NCBI GenBank assembly: GCA_030148045.1
Contig: JASBUE010000037.1
Span: 1-21,021, forward strand
DNA length: 21,021 nt
Direction: 5' to 3'
Source: Candidatus Tenderia sp.
GTDB lineage: Bacteria > Pseudomonadota > Gammaproteobacteria > Tenderiales > Tenderiaceae
Positions 6,565 to 14,277 of the stretch are shown in pieces. Below the pieces are notes generated by a model. It was given only the letters and a program-made list of their open reading frames with translations, ran no database searches and had not been told where the DNA came from. Positions within the stretch are counted from its first letter, which is position 1, and every line of letters starts with the position of its first letter. Position numbers and translations under genes: made by a program.

Positions 6565-9021
6565 ATGCCAGCCCCCTCCGTCACCCTCCTGCGATTCCTG
6601 GCGCTGATTGCGTTGCTGGTGTGCCTGGGCGTCGGCCTGAGCGGCTGCATAAACGCCAGCACCACCAATCCGCCGGCGACGGCTCCGACCCCCGACAACG
6701 GCAGCGACCAGGATCCCACGCCCGAGCCGGAACCCGAACCAACGCCTCCACCGGCCCCCGCACCGGAACCCAGCGGTCCCACCTCCGGCCTGAAGAGCAT
6801 CAGCGCCGGCGCCAACCATAACTGCGCCATTACCCATGGCGACGACGATCTGTGGTGCTGGGGCGCCAACGGCAGTGGCCAACTCGGCGACAAGTCCATC
6901 ATCGACTCCAGCACCTTCAAGCGTATCGGCGACGCGGCCTGGGCCTGGACCCTCGTCGCCGCCGGTGCCGATCACAGCTGCGCCATCAAGAGCGACGGCA
7001 CGTTGTGGTGCTGGGGCGCCAACGCCTCGGGACAACTCGGCATCGGCAATACGGCAGCCCGCAACCAGCCTGTTCAGATCGGTAACGCTGCGAACTGGCA
7101 GACGGCCGCCGTCGGCACCGATCACAGCTGCGCCATCAAGGGTGACGGCACGTTGTGGTGCTGGGGGGACAACACCCAATCCCAACTCGGCGACGGCACC
7201 ACGGATCAAAGCACTTCCCCGAAACCAATCGGCAGTGACACGGACTGGAGCGCCCTCAACCTGGGCACTCAGGCCGGTTGCGCCATCAAAACGGACAAAT
7301 CACTCTGGTGCTGGGGTGACAACGCCTCCGGTCAACTGGGCCTGGGCAATACCACGGACGCGGCCACACCCACGCAAGTCCAGCCGGGCACTGCCTGGAC
7401 CGGCGCGGCGGTGGGCGTCAATCATAGCTGCGGGATCCGGGACGACGACGCCAGTTTATGGTGCTGGGGCGATAACGCCTACGGCCAGTTGGGCCAGGGC
7501 AACGCCAATCCGTCATCCAGCCCGCTGCAAGTCCAGCCCGGCACGCGATGGATAGCGGTGGCCAGTGGCAACGGCCACAGCTGCGCCATCAAGGACGACG
7601 CCACCCTCTGGTGCTGGGGCAATAATACCGCCGGCCAGCTCGGCCTCGGCACCGCCGGCCACCTGGCCATCCCCAAACAAGTCAGCCACAGCAAGGACTG
7701 GCGGGCGGTCAGCACCGGCGATTACCACAGCTGCGCCGTCGACGCCGACTACATCGGTTACTGCTGGGGGTTGAACGACGCGGGCCAGCTGGGCAGCGGC
7801 AATCCGCTCGGCACTAATACGCCACGCCAGTTCGACGATTCCGACACCTGGCAGACGATCGACAGCGGCGCCCAGCACAGCTGCGGCCTGAAGAGCGTCC
7901 CCGGCTCAGCCACGCTGAAAACCCTCTGGTGCGGCGGCGGCAATGGCTACGGCCAGCTCGGCATCAGCTCCATCGCCAACCAGGCGGCGCCGGTGCAGGT
8001 CAAGGGACCGAGCGGAGTGCTGGAATACTGGGAGAGCTTCTCCACCGGCCATGATTACAGCTGCGCCATCACCGATGATGCGGCCGAGCTCTATTGCTGG
8101 GGCAGAAATGATCTCGGCCAGCTGGGCAGGGGCACTGTCAGCGGCAACGTGGCCGCCAACTGGTCGCTGCAGGCCAAGGTCACCCAGGGGACTGACGACT
8201 GGGTCAAGGCCGTTGCCGGCGCGACACATACCTGCGGCATCAAAAATACAGACGAGCTGTGGTGCTGGGGGGACAACAGCACCGGCCAGCTTGGCGACGG
8301 CACCACCACCGACAGCGCCAATCCAATTCAGGTTTTTGAAGACGCTGCAGCAACCATCCCATTTACAGCGCTGGATGTCGCAGTCGGTGGCTATTACAAC
8401 GGCACCATCACCGCCGGCGGCCACACCTGTGCTATCAAGACCGGCGGCACCCTGTGGTGCTGGGGCAAGAATGACGTGTCACAATTGGGGGATGGTACGA
8501 CCACCAACAGAACCGAGCCCACACAAATCGGAGCGGATACCGACTGGGTCAGCGTCAAGGCGGGCAATCGTTATACCTGCGCCGAGAAGTCAGACGGCGC
8601 ACTCTACTGCTGGGGCGACAACAGCGCCGGCCAGATCGGCACCAACAGTCCTCCGGACAACCCGGTGACCGCTCCCAAGGAGGTGGCCGCCGGCACCATC
8701 TGGCGGGACTATGACCTGGGCCAGCAATCGGCCTGCGCCGTGACCAGCGACAACGGCCTCGAATGCTGGGGCGACAACAATCAAAATCAGTTGACCTCCC
8801 AGGTCGCCACCGATGATAACGGATACGTCTTTAGCCCGCAGGATGCTTCCTCCAACACTGACTGGCAGGCCGTCGCCATGGGCAAGACCCACGGCTGCGG
8901 CATCCGTGCAGACAGTACTACGGGGCGCCGCACGGCCTGGTGCTGGGGCGAAGGGGCCGAATACCAGTTCGGCGACGGCAGCGCCTGGCGGACGACGCCG
9001 CAACGGCTGTCGCTGGAATAA
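6565..9021 (+). CDS. Lipoprotein with 14 RCC1-like repeats (predicted cell-surface beta-propeller protein)
   Basis: This 818-residue protein is of unknown function. The N-terminus is a lipoprotein signal with a hydrophobic stretch (8-25) and lipobox L25-S-G-C28; the residue after the Cys is Ile, so no Asp retention signal is seen and outer-membrane sorting is likely. A proline/glutamate-rich linker (about 40-72) follows. The rest is 14 repeats of about 50 residues with the RCC1-like core HSCAIK..GTLWCWG.N..GQLG, which by count suits two seven-bladed propellers. Every repeat has one Cys in the HSCAI strand and one in the CWG strand, 28 in all; oxidised pairs would fit an exported protein. Blade 8 has CGGG in place of CWG. 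The start at 6565 is chosen because it puts the signal peptide at the N-terminus; an in-frame ATG at 6496 lies inside trmL. Flanking genes give no hint of role. It could be an adhesin, a binding scaffold or an enzyme inhibitor; none is shown by the sequence. Confidence 0.88.
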   Translation: MPAPSVTLLRFLALIALLVCLGVGLSGCINASTTNPPATAPTPDNGSDQDPTPEPEPEPTPPPAPAPEPSGPTSGLKSISAGANHNCAITHGDDDLWCWGANGSGQLGDKSIIDSSTFKRIGDAAWAWTLVAAGADHSCAIKSDGTLWCWGANASGQLGIGNTAARNQPVQIGNAANWQTAAVGTDHSCAIKGDGTLWCWGDNTQSQLGDGTTDQSTSPKPIGSDTDWSALNLGTQAGCAIKTDKSLWCWGDNASGQLGLGNTTDAATPTQVQPGTAWTGAAVGVNHSCGIRDDDASLWCWGDNAYGQLGQGNANPSSSPLQVQPGTRWIAVASGNGHSCAIKDDATLWCWGNNTAGQLGLGTAGHLAIPKQVSHSKDWRAVSTGDYHSCAVDADYIGYCWGLNDAGQLGSGNPLGTNTPRQFDDSDTWQTIDSGAQHSCGLKSVPGSATLKTLWCGGGNGYGQLGISSIANQAAPVQVKGPSGVLEYWESFSTGHDYSCAITDDAAELYCWGRNDLGQLGRGTVSGNVAANWSLQAKVTQGTDDWVKAVAGATHTCGIKNTDELWCWGDNSTGQLGDGTTTDSANPIQVFEDAAATIPFTALDVAVGGYYNGTITAGGHTCAIKTGGTLWCWGKNDVSQLGDGTTTNRTEPTQIGADTDWVSVKAGNRYTCAEKSDGALYCWGDNSAGQIGTNSPPDNPVTAPKEVAAGTIWRDYDLGQQSACAVTSDNGLECWGDNNQNQLTSQVATDDNGYVFSPQDASSNTDWQAVAMGKTHGCGIRADSTTGRRTAWCWGEGAEYQFGDGSAWRTTPQRLSLE

Positions 9022-9024
9022 GAT

Positions 9025-9687
9025 TCAGCCCAACCGGCCGCCGACCAGCCAGTGGCGGTCGGAGACCACCCCCACCTCGAGCTGCGCCAGACCGGCACAT
9101 TGTAATTGCCGAACGATCTCGGCGGGCCGATAGGCGGCCAGCAACGAGTTGTAAAAATCCCGGCGCAAGATATCGGGGGCAGCGGCGGCATATTGCGCCA
9201 CCAGCGCACTCGCCGCGGCGAGGCTGGCCGGACGCAACAGGTCCATGACCATCACCCGGCTACCCGTCCCGGCGTAAGCGGCCACCATGGCCCAGAAATC
9301 ATGGGGATCATGCATGTGGTGCAACAGGCTGTTACTGGTGATCACCTGGTAACGGGCGGCAGGCAGGTCGTGACAGGGTAGATGACGCTGCAACAGGGCG
9401 ACTCTGTCGCCCAAACCGTAACCGGCCACGCTGCGTTCGGCCCACTTCAACATAGCCGCGGCGCCGTCCACGGCGTCAAAACGGAGCTGCGGATAATATT
9501 GCGCCAGGCGGCAGACAATGTCGGCGGGACCACAGCCCAGATCCAGCGCCCGCCCCCGAAGGTCGGCGCCAAAAGCCACGCGGAAACTGTCGACGAACAG
9601 GCTGTTGGCCTCCTCGAAATCGGCCTCGGCATAGGCCCGCGCCTGCGCCGCCGCCTCCATCAACTCCGGTTCGGAGATGCGCTGCAT
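9025..9687 (-). CDS. Class I SAM-dependent methyltransferase, substrate unknown
   Basis: This 220-residue protein has a Rossmann-type methyltransferase core. Motif I is LDLGCGPAD (48-56), the acidic residue that ends strand 2 is D74 in FDAVDGAAAM, and ITSNSLLHHM looks like motif IV/post-IV. The N-terminus MQRISEPELM...QARAYAEADF resembles that of a widespread uncharacterised gammaproteobacterial family, which supports the start at 9687 even though it overlaps lysA by 28 bases. The alternative ATG at 9660 sits in a TGATG stop-start overlap with GGAG ahead and would remove nine residues of that conserved start. It is the last gene of the lptM-lysA unit, in a place where dapF is often found. It ends three bases from the stop of the facing RCC1 gene. 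The substrate cannot be told. Confidence 0.85.
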   Translation of the reverse strand: MQRISEPELMEAAAQARAYAEADFEEANSLFVDSFRVAFGADLRGRALDLGCGPADIVCRLAQYYPQLRFDAVDGAAAMLKWAERSVAGYGLGDRVALLQRHLPCHDLPAARYQVITSNSLLHHMHDPHDFWAMVAAYAGTGSRVMVMDLLRPASLAAASALVAQYAAAAPDILRRDFYNSLLAAYRPAEIVRQLQCAGLAQLEVGVVSDRHWLVGGRLG

Positions 9688-10934
9688 GAGGGCAGCAGGC
9701 TTTCCTGCTGATAGAGTTCGTCGAGGGTCTCGCGGCGGCGGATCACGTGGGTCTCCTGGCCGTCGACCATCAACTCCGCCGGCCGCGGCCGTGAATTGTA
9801 GTTGGAACTCATGCTGAAACCGTAGGCCCCGGCGCTGCGCACCGCCAGCAGGTCGCCGGCCTTGATGGCCAGCTCGCGATCCTTGCCGAGAAAGTCACCG
9901 GTTTCGCATACCGGGCCGACAATGTCGTAGCGCCGACCGGCCACATCGTCGCGTGGCTGCACCGGCACGATGGCCTGCCAGGCGGAATAGAGCGCCGGGC
10001 GCAGCAGATCGTTCATGGCGGCGTCGACGATGGCGAAATGCTTGTCGCCGGTTTGTTTCAGGTATTCGACCCGGGTCAGCAGCACCCCGGCATTGCCGAC
10101 GATGGCCCGGCCCGGCTCGATGAGCAACTCGAGTTCGCTGTTGTTAAGGCGCCGCTTGATGGCCGCGGCGTACTCGGCCGGCTCGGGCGGTGTCTCGTCG
10201 TGGTAGCGAATGCCCAGACCGCCGCCCACGTCGAGGTGCTCGATAGTGATACCCTCATCCTGGAGCCGCCCCACCAACAGCAGTACACGATCCAGCGCGT
10301 CCACAAAGGGTTCCACCCCGGTCAGTTGAGAGCCGATGTGGCAGTCCACCCCCACCACCCGCAGGTGAGGAAGGGCGGCGGCCAGGCGGTAGACCTCCGC
10401 GGCCTCCTCGATGTCGATACCGAACTTGTTCTCCTTCAGGCCGGTGGAGATGTAGGGATGGGTCCCGGCGTCCACGTCCGGGTTGACGCGGATGGAGACA
10501 GGGGCCTGCCGCCGCATCCCGCCGGCCACCCGGTCGAGACGTTCCAGCTCCGCCACCGACTCCACGTTGAAACACTTGATGCCGACTTCCAGTGCGCGGC
10601 GCATCTCATCGGCGCGCTTGGCCACGCCGGAGAAGACCACTTTGGCCGGATCCCCCCCGGCCCGGAGCACCCGCTCCAGCTCGCCCACGGAGACGATATC
10701 GAAGCCGCTGCCCAAGCGTGCCATGAGGTTGAGCACGGCCAGGTTGGAGTTGGCCTTCACCGCATAGCAGACCAGATGGCGCTGGCCGGCGAGGGCGTCG
10801 TCAAAGGCATGCCAGTGGCGCTCGATGGTGGCGCGGGAATAGACATAACAGGGGGTACCGAAGCGCCCGGCCAGTTGCGCCAGCTCCACCTCTTCGGCAC
10901 ACAGGCAGCCGTCGCTATATTCAAAATAATCCAT
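9660..10934 (-). CDS. lysA: Diaminopimelate decarboxylase
   Basis: LysA converts meso-diaminopimelate to L-lysine, the last step of lysine synthesis, using pyridoxal phosphate. The 424-residue protein is a fold-type III enzyme with Lys60 in CYAVKANSN as the cofactor lysine, HIGSQL (199-204), the glycine-rich phosphate site GGGLG (237-241), EPGRA (273-277), and catalytic Cys343 in VCETGD, which comes from the partner subunit of the dimer. YGFSMSSNYNSRPRPAE near the C-terminus is also typical. The last nine residues (SCSASPNRS) extend past the usual family end and are encoded where the gene overlaps the methyltransferase. The start has GGAGAG just upstream, inside the end of lptM, so the two are probably co-translated. 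Confidence 0.97.
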   Translation of the reverse strand: MDYFEYSDGCLCAEEVELAQLAGRFGTPCYVYSRATIERHWHAFDDALAGQRHLVCYAVKANSNLAVLNLMARLGSGFDIVSVGELERVLRAGGDPAKVVFSGVAKRADEMRRALEVGIKCFNVESVAELERLDRVAGGMRRQAPVSIRVNPDVDAGTHPYISTGLKENKFGIDIEEAAEVYRLAAALPHLRVVGVDCHIGSQLTGVEPFVDALDRVLLLVGRLQDEGITIEHLDVGGGLGIRYHDETPPEPAEYAAAIKRRLNNSELELLIEPGRAIVGNAGVLLTRVEYLKQTGDKHFAIVDAAMNDLLRPALYSAWQAIVPVQPRDDVAGRRYDIVGPVCETGDFLGKDRELAIKAGDLLAVRSAGAYGFSMSSNYNSRPRPAELMVDGQETHVIRRRETLDELYQQESLLPSCSASPNRS

Positions 10935-11061
10935 AACTCTCCAACATGCTCACAACAGCCGCAGAGGCCTTTTGGTCGGGAAAATAGAGGTCACCCTTCT
11001 GGCCGCAGGCCGCCACCATGGCCAGGCAGGCCAGTAACATAAGACAACGCAGTGATTTCAT
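10921..11061 (-). CDS. lptM: Small LptM-type (YifL-like) lipoprotein
   Basis: This 46-residue gene is below common size cut-offs. The protein starts MKSLRCLMLLACLAMVAACG: a basic N-terminus, a hydrophobic stretch and a lipobox V16-A-A-C19. The mature part begins CGQKGDLYFP, matching the CGxKGxLYxP signature of LptM, a lipoprotein that helps the LPS export barrel LptD fold and form its disulfides. Enterobacterial LptM is about 20 residues longer; the tail here is short and the last 14 bases overlap the start of lysA. GGGAG stands seven bases before the ATG. Position directly upstream of lysA is the known context for this family and supports the call. Confidence 0.85.
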   Translation of the reverse strand: MKSLRCLMLLACLAMVAACGQKGDLYFPDQKASAAVVSMLESYGLF

Positions 11062-11094
11062 CACCCGGCTCCCGGACGGTTAAAATTGGGAGCC

Positions 11095-11103
11095 ATTATC
11101 CCA
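11095..11103 (-). promoter_or_regulatory. Extended -10 promoter for lptM-lysA-methyltransferase
   Basis: On the minus strand this reads TGGGATAAT, an extended -10 element (TGn then GATAAT). Transcription would start near 11088, about 27 bases before the lptM ATG. No good -35 box is seen at 16-18 bases, which extended -10 promoters can do without. The gap to cyaA is about 90 bases, so read-through from cyaA is also possible. Confidence 0.5.
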
Positions 11104-11154
11104 GAAACGGGAACCGCGCTCTACAAAGGAAAGTTTGGGTAGGGCCTGTTAACA

Positions 11155-14046
11155 CTAATACGGCTTCAGGGGCCGCACCTGCTTCACGTGGTCCAGCGCC
11201 TGGTTCAATCTGGCCTCGATGCTTTTCTTGTAATTCAGGAACTCCACCACCGGCACATGGCCGGCCGGATAGTCGGCGAACATGTCCGGCGTCAAGTCGA
11301 TATCGGTGATATAGACGGGATAGGGCTGCCTGCTTTTGCGCCTGGCAAGAATATAGCCGGCGATCTCATTGAACAGGTTGCTGCCGTATTCGAGCGAGGA
11401 AAACTCCTTCTCGTCACAATAGATGGTAAAGGCGGAGCCGCTGTCGTCCCCGCGCGAGGCGATCACCTGGATGCCGGTATAACCCCGCCTGTTGGTGTCG
11501 AAAGGCGCCCTGCGGCTGACCTGATACTGCCCCTGCCGATCGCGACCGACGCTGTAATACTCCACCTCGACCTCCCTTGCGCCCTCCTCCCCCTGCCCCA
11601 CGATCTGGAACAACTGGCGCTGCAACACGGCATCGAAGAAACGGCTGTAATGCCCCAACAGGCATTCTTCATTGGCGACCTCGTGCTTCTGGCAAAACAG
11701 GGAGCCGTTCTCGTCCACCAGGTAAATCTCCGCCTGGCCGCCACTTTCGCGCTTGTAGAAAAACTGCACCACGCCGGGCTTGTTGAATTTGAACACCAGC
11801 GGCAGCAGCTTGTCCGAAATCACATTGGCGTCCATGATCACCTGGCCGAAGCTCTGCCGCCCCTTGCTCAGATAACGCAACAATTCACCGTAGTCGCTGA
11901 TGCGCCGATAACGCAACACCTCATCCTCGAGGTAGAGCACGTAGTAGTCACGCTGGACACAAAATATAAACCGGTTGCTTTGCTTCTCCCGGGAACCGTA
12001 GAAACACTCCACCAGGTCGTCAACCAGACGCTCGATGCGCTGCCTGATGGTAATGGCGTGATTCTGGGTGTAACAGAGAATGGTCGGCCGGGGCGGCGCC
12101 AGCCCCCTCGAAGGCGGCGTCATGCGAAAGTAGTTGCTCAGACAGTCGAGCAAGCCATCGGCGGCCTCGAAGTGCGAGGTGATCACCTCTTTCCAACTGG
12201 TCAGCAGGATCTGGTCGACGCTGCCGATCAGGCTGCCGTACATACCGCCGTAGCTGAAGGCGTCGGTTCGGTTGCTGGCCAAATGGGCGCCGCTGCGGCG
12301 CAGCTCGACCAGCGGATCATGGCCGAGGTTGATGACCAGCACCGACTGCAGCACCTGCACCGCCCGTCCCAGGTCTTCGATATCGGTCTCCAAGATCCTG
12401 CTGGCCGGCAAGATTTTTTCCAGGCCGCGCACGAACTCCTCCAGCTGCCTCGAATCCAGAGCGCCGGCATGCTTGATCACCTTTATCACCGTCGAGCCCT
12501 TGATCAGGCCGTTGAAATACCCCCAGGCCACCACCTCGATCACATGGCGGCTGCGTTTCAGCGCCACCATGGAGGAAGGGTCATGGCTATCGCTATTCGG
12601 TCCCGAACTCAACAACGCCCAGCCGCCTTCGCGGCCGCGCTGGCGAATCTGGTACAAGGTCAGCAGCGGTTCGAAGACATCCTGGGAAATACCGCGATTG
12701 ACGATCTCCACCTTGCCGGTCTTGCGCTCGAAGGCGGCGTACAATTTGCGCCCCAGAGCGTTCAGATCCTGCTGATTGATGGCCGCCAGCTGGGCATGCT
12801 CGCGGGCGAAGGAGGAAAGAAACTGGTAGGTGTAAGTCAGCTCCCCGACCAGCACGGAACGCTCGCTGAGCACCTGTTTGATCTTCCAGCTCTGGCGCCG
12901 GTCCATCACCATCAGGTACTCATCCTCCCAGCCCCAGGCATTGGTCATGGAACGCAACAGCTCACGGCGCCAATCATACTGAACGCTCTCCTTGCGGCTC
13001 AGCTTTTGATTGACCTTGAAGTAGAAGCAACGCCGTACCAGTTCGAGCCGCTCGTCCTCGTCCCGGCTGAGTAAGTATTCCTCCAGTTTTTTGTAGAGCA
13101 TGAGGTAGGGGTCGAGCTTGTCCAGGTCGTTCTCACCGTCGAAGATCGATTTCTTGAAGCGCAGGCACAGCAGATCGATATCCGGATATTCCGAGGCATA
13201 GACCTCCATCAGCAACAGCTTCAACAACGACTTGTGGGGTGAATCGATGCCCTTGAAGAGTTGCCAGACGGCGGCGCCGAAGAATTCCTCCGCCGGCAGG
13301 GTGGGGATGCCGCCAAAATCGATCACCTCGGATTCGTTGACGAGCCGGCTTTGATGGAGATTCCTGACGTAGGCGTCGTAATTCTCTTCCTCATCAACCG
13401 GCACCAGCCACCACACCGGAAAACGGCCGGCCAGCAGCAGACTGGTACGGTAAAACTCTTCCAGCAACAGGTAATACTGTGCCGTGCCGCTGCTTTCGGA
13501 GGAGAGATCGACAATCTTGCCTTGGCGAAAATCCTCCGCATCCATGAGAAAAAAATGGACCTCCAGACCCTGCTCGTCGGCCCAGGCCTCGATGGCGCTG
13601 GCCTTCTGCTGCAACTCGGTAAGCCGTTCGGCAGGGATGTCATGCTGGTGGCAGAGCCAGATATCGAAGTCGCTCTTTCTGGAATAGGCAATCGTGCCGC
13701 TGCTGCCCATCAGGAACATGGACAGGACGTCGTAACGCGGCAAGGCCCGATTGCGGTATTCAAAGCGATGAATATATTTTTTGGCGGCCGCCAGGGCCCG
13801 CTGCGAGGGGGCATAGTCACAGATCCCCGAGGGCGTGTCTTTGGACACGTAACCTGGCAGGCTGGGATGGTTGATATGAAACAGCAACGGCAGAAAATCG
13901 AGGAAATCGCGCTGGTTGCTACGCATGCACTCCTCGCCACGCCGCAGCCGCTCCCGGTTTAGCAACAGAAAGCGCTTTTTGACCGCATCAACGTCGGCGA
14001 ATTTGAGTTTGTTTTTCGCTTTGGACTTGATTTTGGATTTGAACAT
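11155..14046 (-). CDS. cyaA: Class I adenylate cyclase
   Basis: The enzyme makes cyclic AMP from ATP; in gammaproteobacteria cAMP works through CRP-type regulators. The 963-residue protein begins with a lysine-rich stretch (KSKIKSKAKNKLK). It then shows the class I cyclase hallmarks LPLLFHINHPSLPGYVS (52-68) and the nucleotidyltransferase site GSSGTIAYSRKSDFDIW (114-130), where D126 and D128 are the metal ligands. The rest corresponds to the family's long C-terminal regulatory part. It is longer than the 848-residue E. coli enzyme. The ATG at 14046 is chosen because GGGAGAG lies five bases upstream; a TTG at 14064 in the same frame would swallow that ribosome site. The gene diverges from a PAS-GGDEF gene. 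I see no clear CRP site upstream. Confidence 0.95.
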   Translation of the reverse strand: MFKSKIKSKAKNKLKFADVDAVKKRFLLLNRERLRRGEECMRSNQRDFLDFLPLLFHINHPSLPGYVSKDTPSGICDYAPSQRALAAAKKYIHRFEYRNRALPRYDVLSMFLMGSSGTIAYSRKSDFDIWLCHQHDIPAERLTELQQKASAIEAWADEQGLEVHFFLMDAEDFRQGKIVDLSSESSGTAQYYLLLEEFYRTSLLLAGRFPVWWLVPVDEEENYDAYVRNLHQSRLVNESEVIDFGGIPTLPAEEFFGAAVWQLFKGIDSPHKSLLKLLLMEVYASEYPDIDLLCLRFKKSIFDGENDLDKLDPYLMLYKKLEEYLLSRDEDERLELVRRCFYFKVNQKLSRKESVQYDWRRELLRSMTNAWGWEDEYLMVMDRRQSWKIKQVLSERSVLVGELTYTYQFLSSFAREHAQLAAINQQDLNALGRKLYAAFERKTGKVEIVNRGISQDVFEPLLTLYQIRQRGREGGWALLSSGPNSDSHDPSSMVALKRSRHVIEVVAWGYFNGLIKGSTVIKVIKHAGALDSRQLEEFVRGLEKILPASRILETDIEDLGRAVQVLQSVLVINLGHDPLVELRRSGAHLASNRTDAFSYGGMYGSLIGSVDQILLTSWKEVITSHFEAADGLLDCLSNYFRMTPPSRGLAPPRPTILCYTQNHAITIRQRIERLVDDLVECFYGSREKQSNRFIFCVQRDYYVLYLEDEVLRYRRISDYGELLRYLSKGRQSFGQVIMDANVISDKLLPLVFKFNKPGVVQFFYKRESGGQAEIYLVDENGSLFCQKHEVANEECLLGHYSRFFDAVLQRQLFQIVGQGEEGAREVEVEYYSVGRDRQGQYQVSRRAPFDTNRRGYTGIQVIASRGDDSGSAFTIYCDEKEFSSLEYGSNLFNEIAGYILARRKSRQPYPVYITDIDLTPDMFADYPAGHVPVVEFLNYKKSIEARLNQALDHVKQVRPLKPY

Positions 14047-14100
14047 ACACTCTCCCGCACACAAGCCTGTATCGGCCGTCGCCGGGGCTAACTTGAAAGC

Positions 14101-14119
14101 CGGGCAAGACCTTTGCCCG
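14101..14119. other. Hairpin in the cyaA leader
   Basis: CGGGCAA (14101-14107) and TTGCCCG (14113-14119) form a perfect 7-bp stem with a 5-base loop. It lies 55 bases before the cyaA start on the minus strand and lacks a T tract, so it is not a terminator. It could be a leader structure or an operator; function is unknown. Confidence 0.4.
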
Positions 14120-14215
14120 CCCTGGCGCCGTACCCATAAAGATTCAACGGCTTAGAGAAAAAGTTCGAAATTCAACAAGCTGCAGCGAAACATCGACACG
14201 CTACTGCGCCGGCCC

Positions 14216-14245
14216 TTGGCAGGTCGAGGGGATATGGGGTATACC
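14216..14245 (+). promoter_or_regulatory. Candidate promoter of the PAS-GGDEF gene
   Basis: TTGGCA (14216-14221) and TATACC (14240-14245) are separated by 18 bases and lie 33 bases before the gene start. Both hexamers are imperfect. AAGGGGAG nine bases before the ATG is a good ribosome site. Confidence 0.4.
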
Positions 14246-14277
14246 TACACCCTATTCATTAAGGGGAGCCACGCATA

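Noticed and set aside
9658..9660. Internal ATG as the methyltransferase start
   Set aside because: It has an attractive TGATG overlap with lysA, but would drop MQRISEPEL, which resembles the family's conserved N-terminus. It remains possible.
14047..14064. Upstream TTG start for cyaA
   Set aside because: It would bury the GGGAGAG ribosome site that fits the ATG at 14046, and adds six residues not expected in the family.
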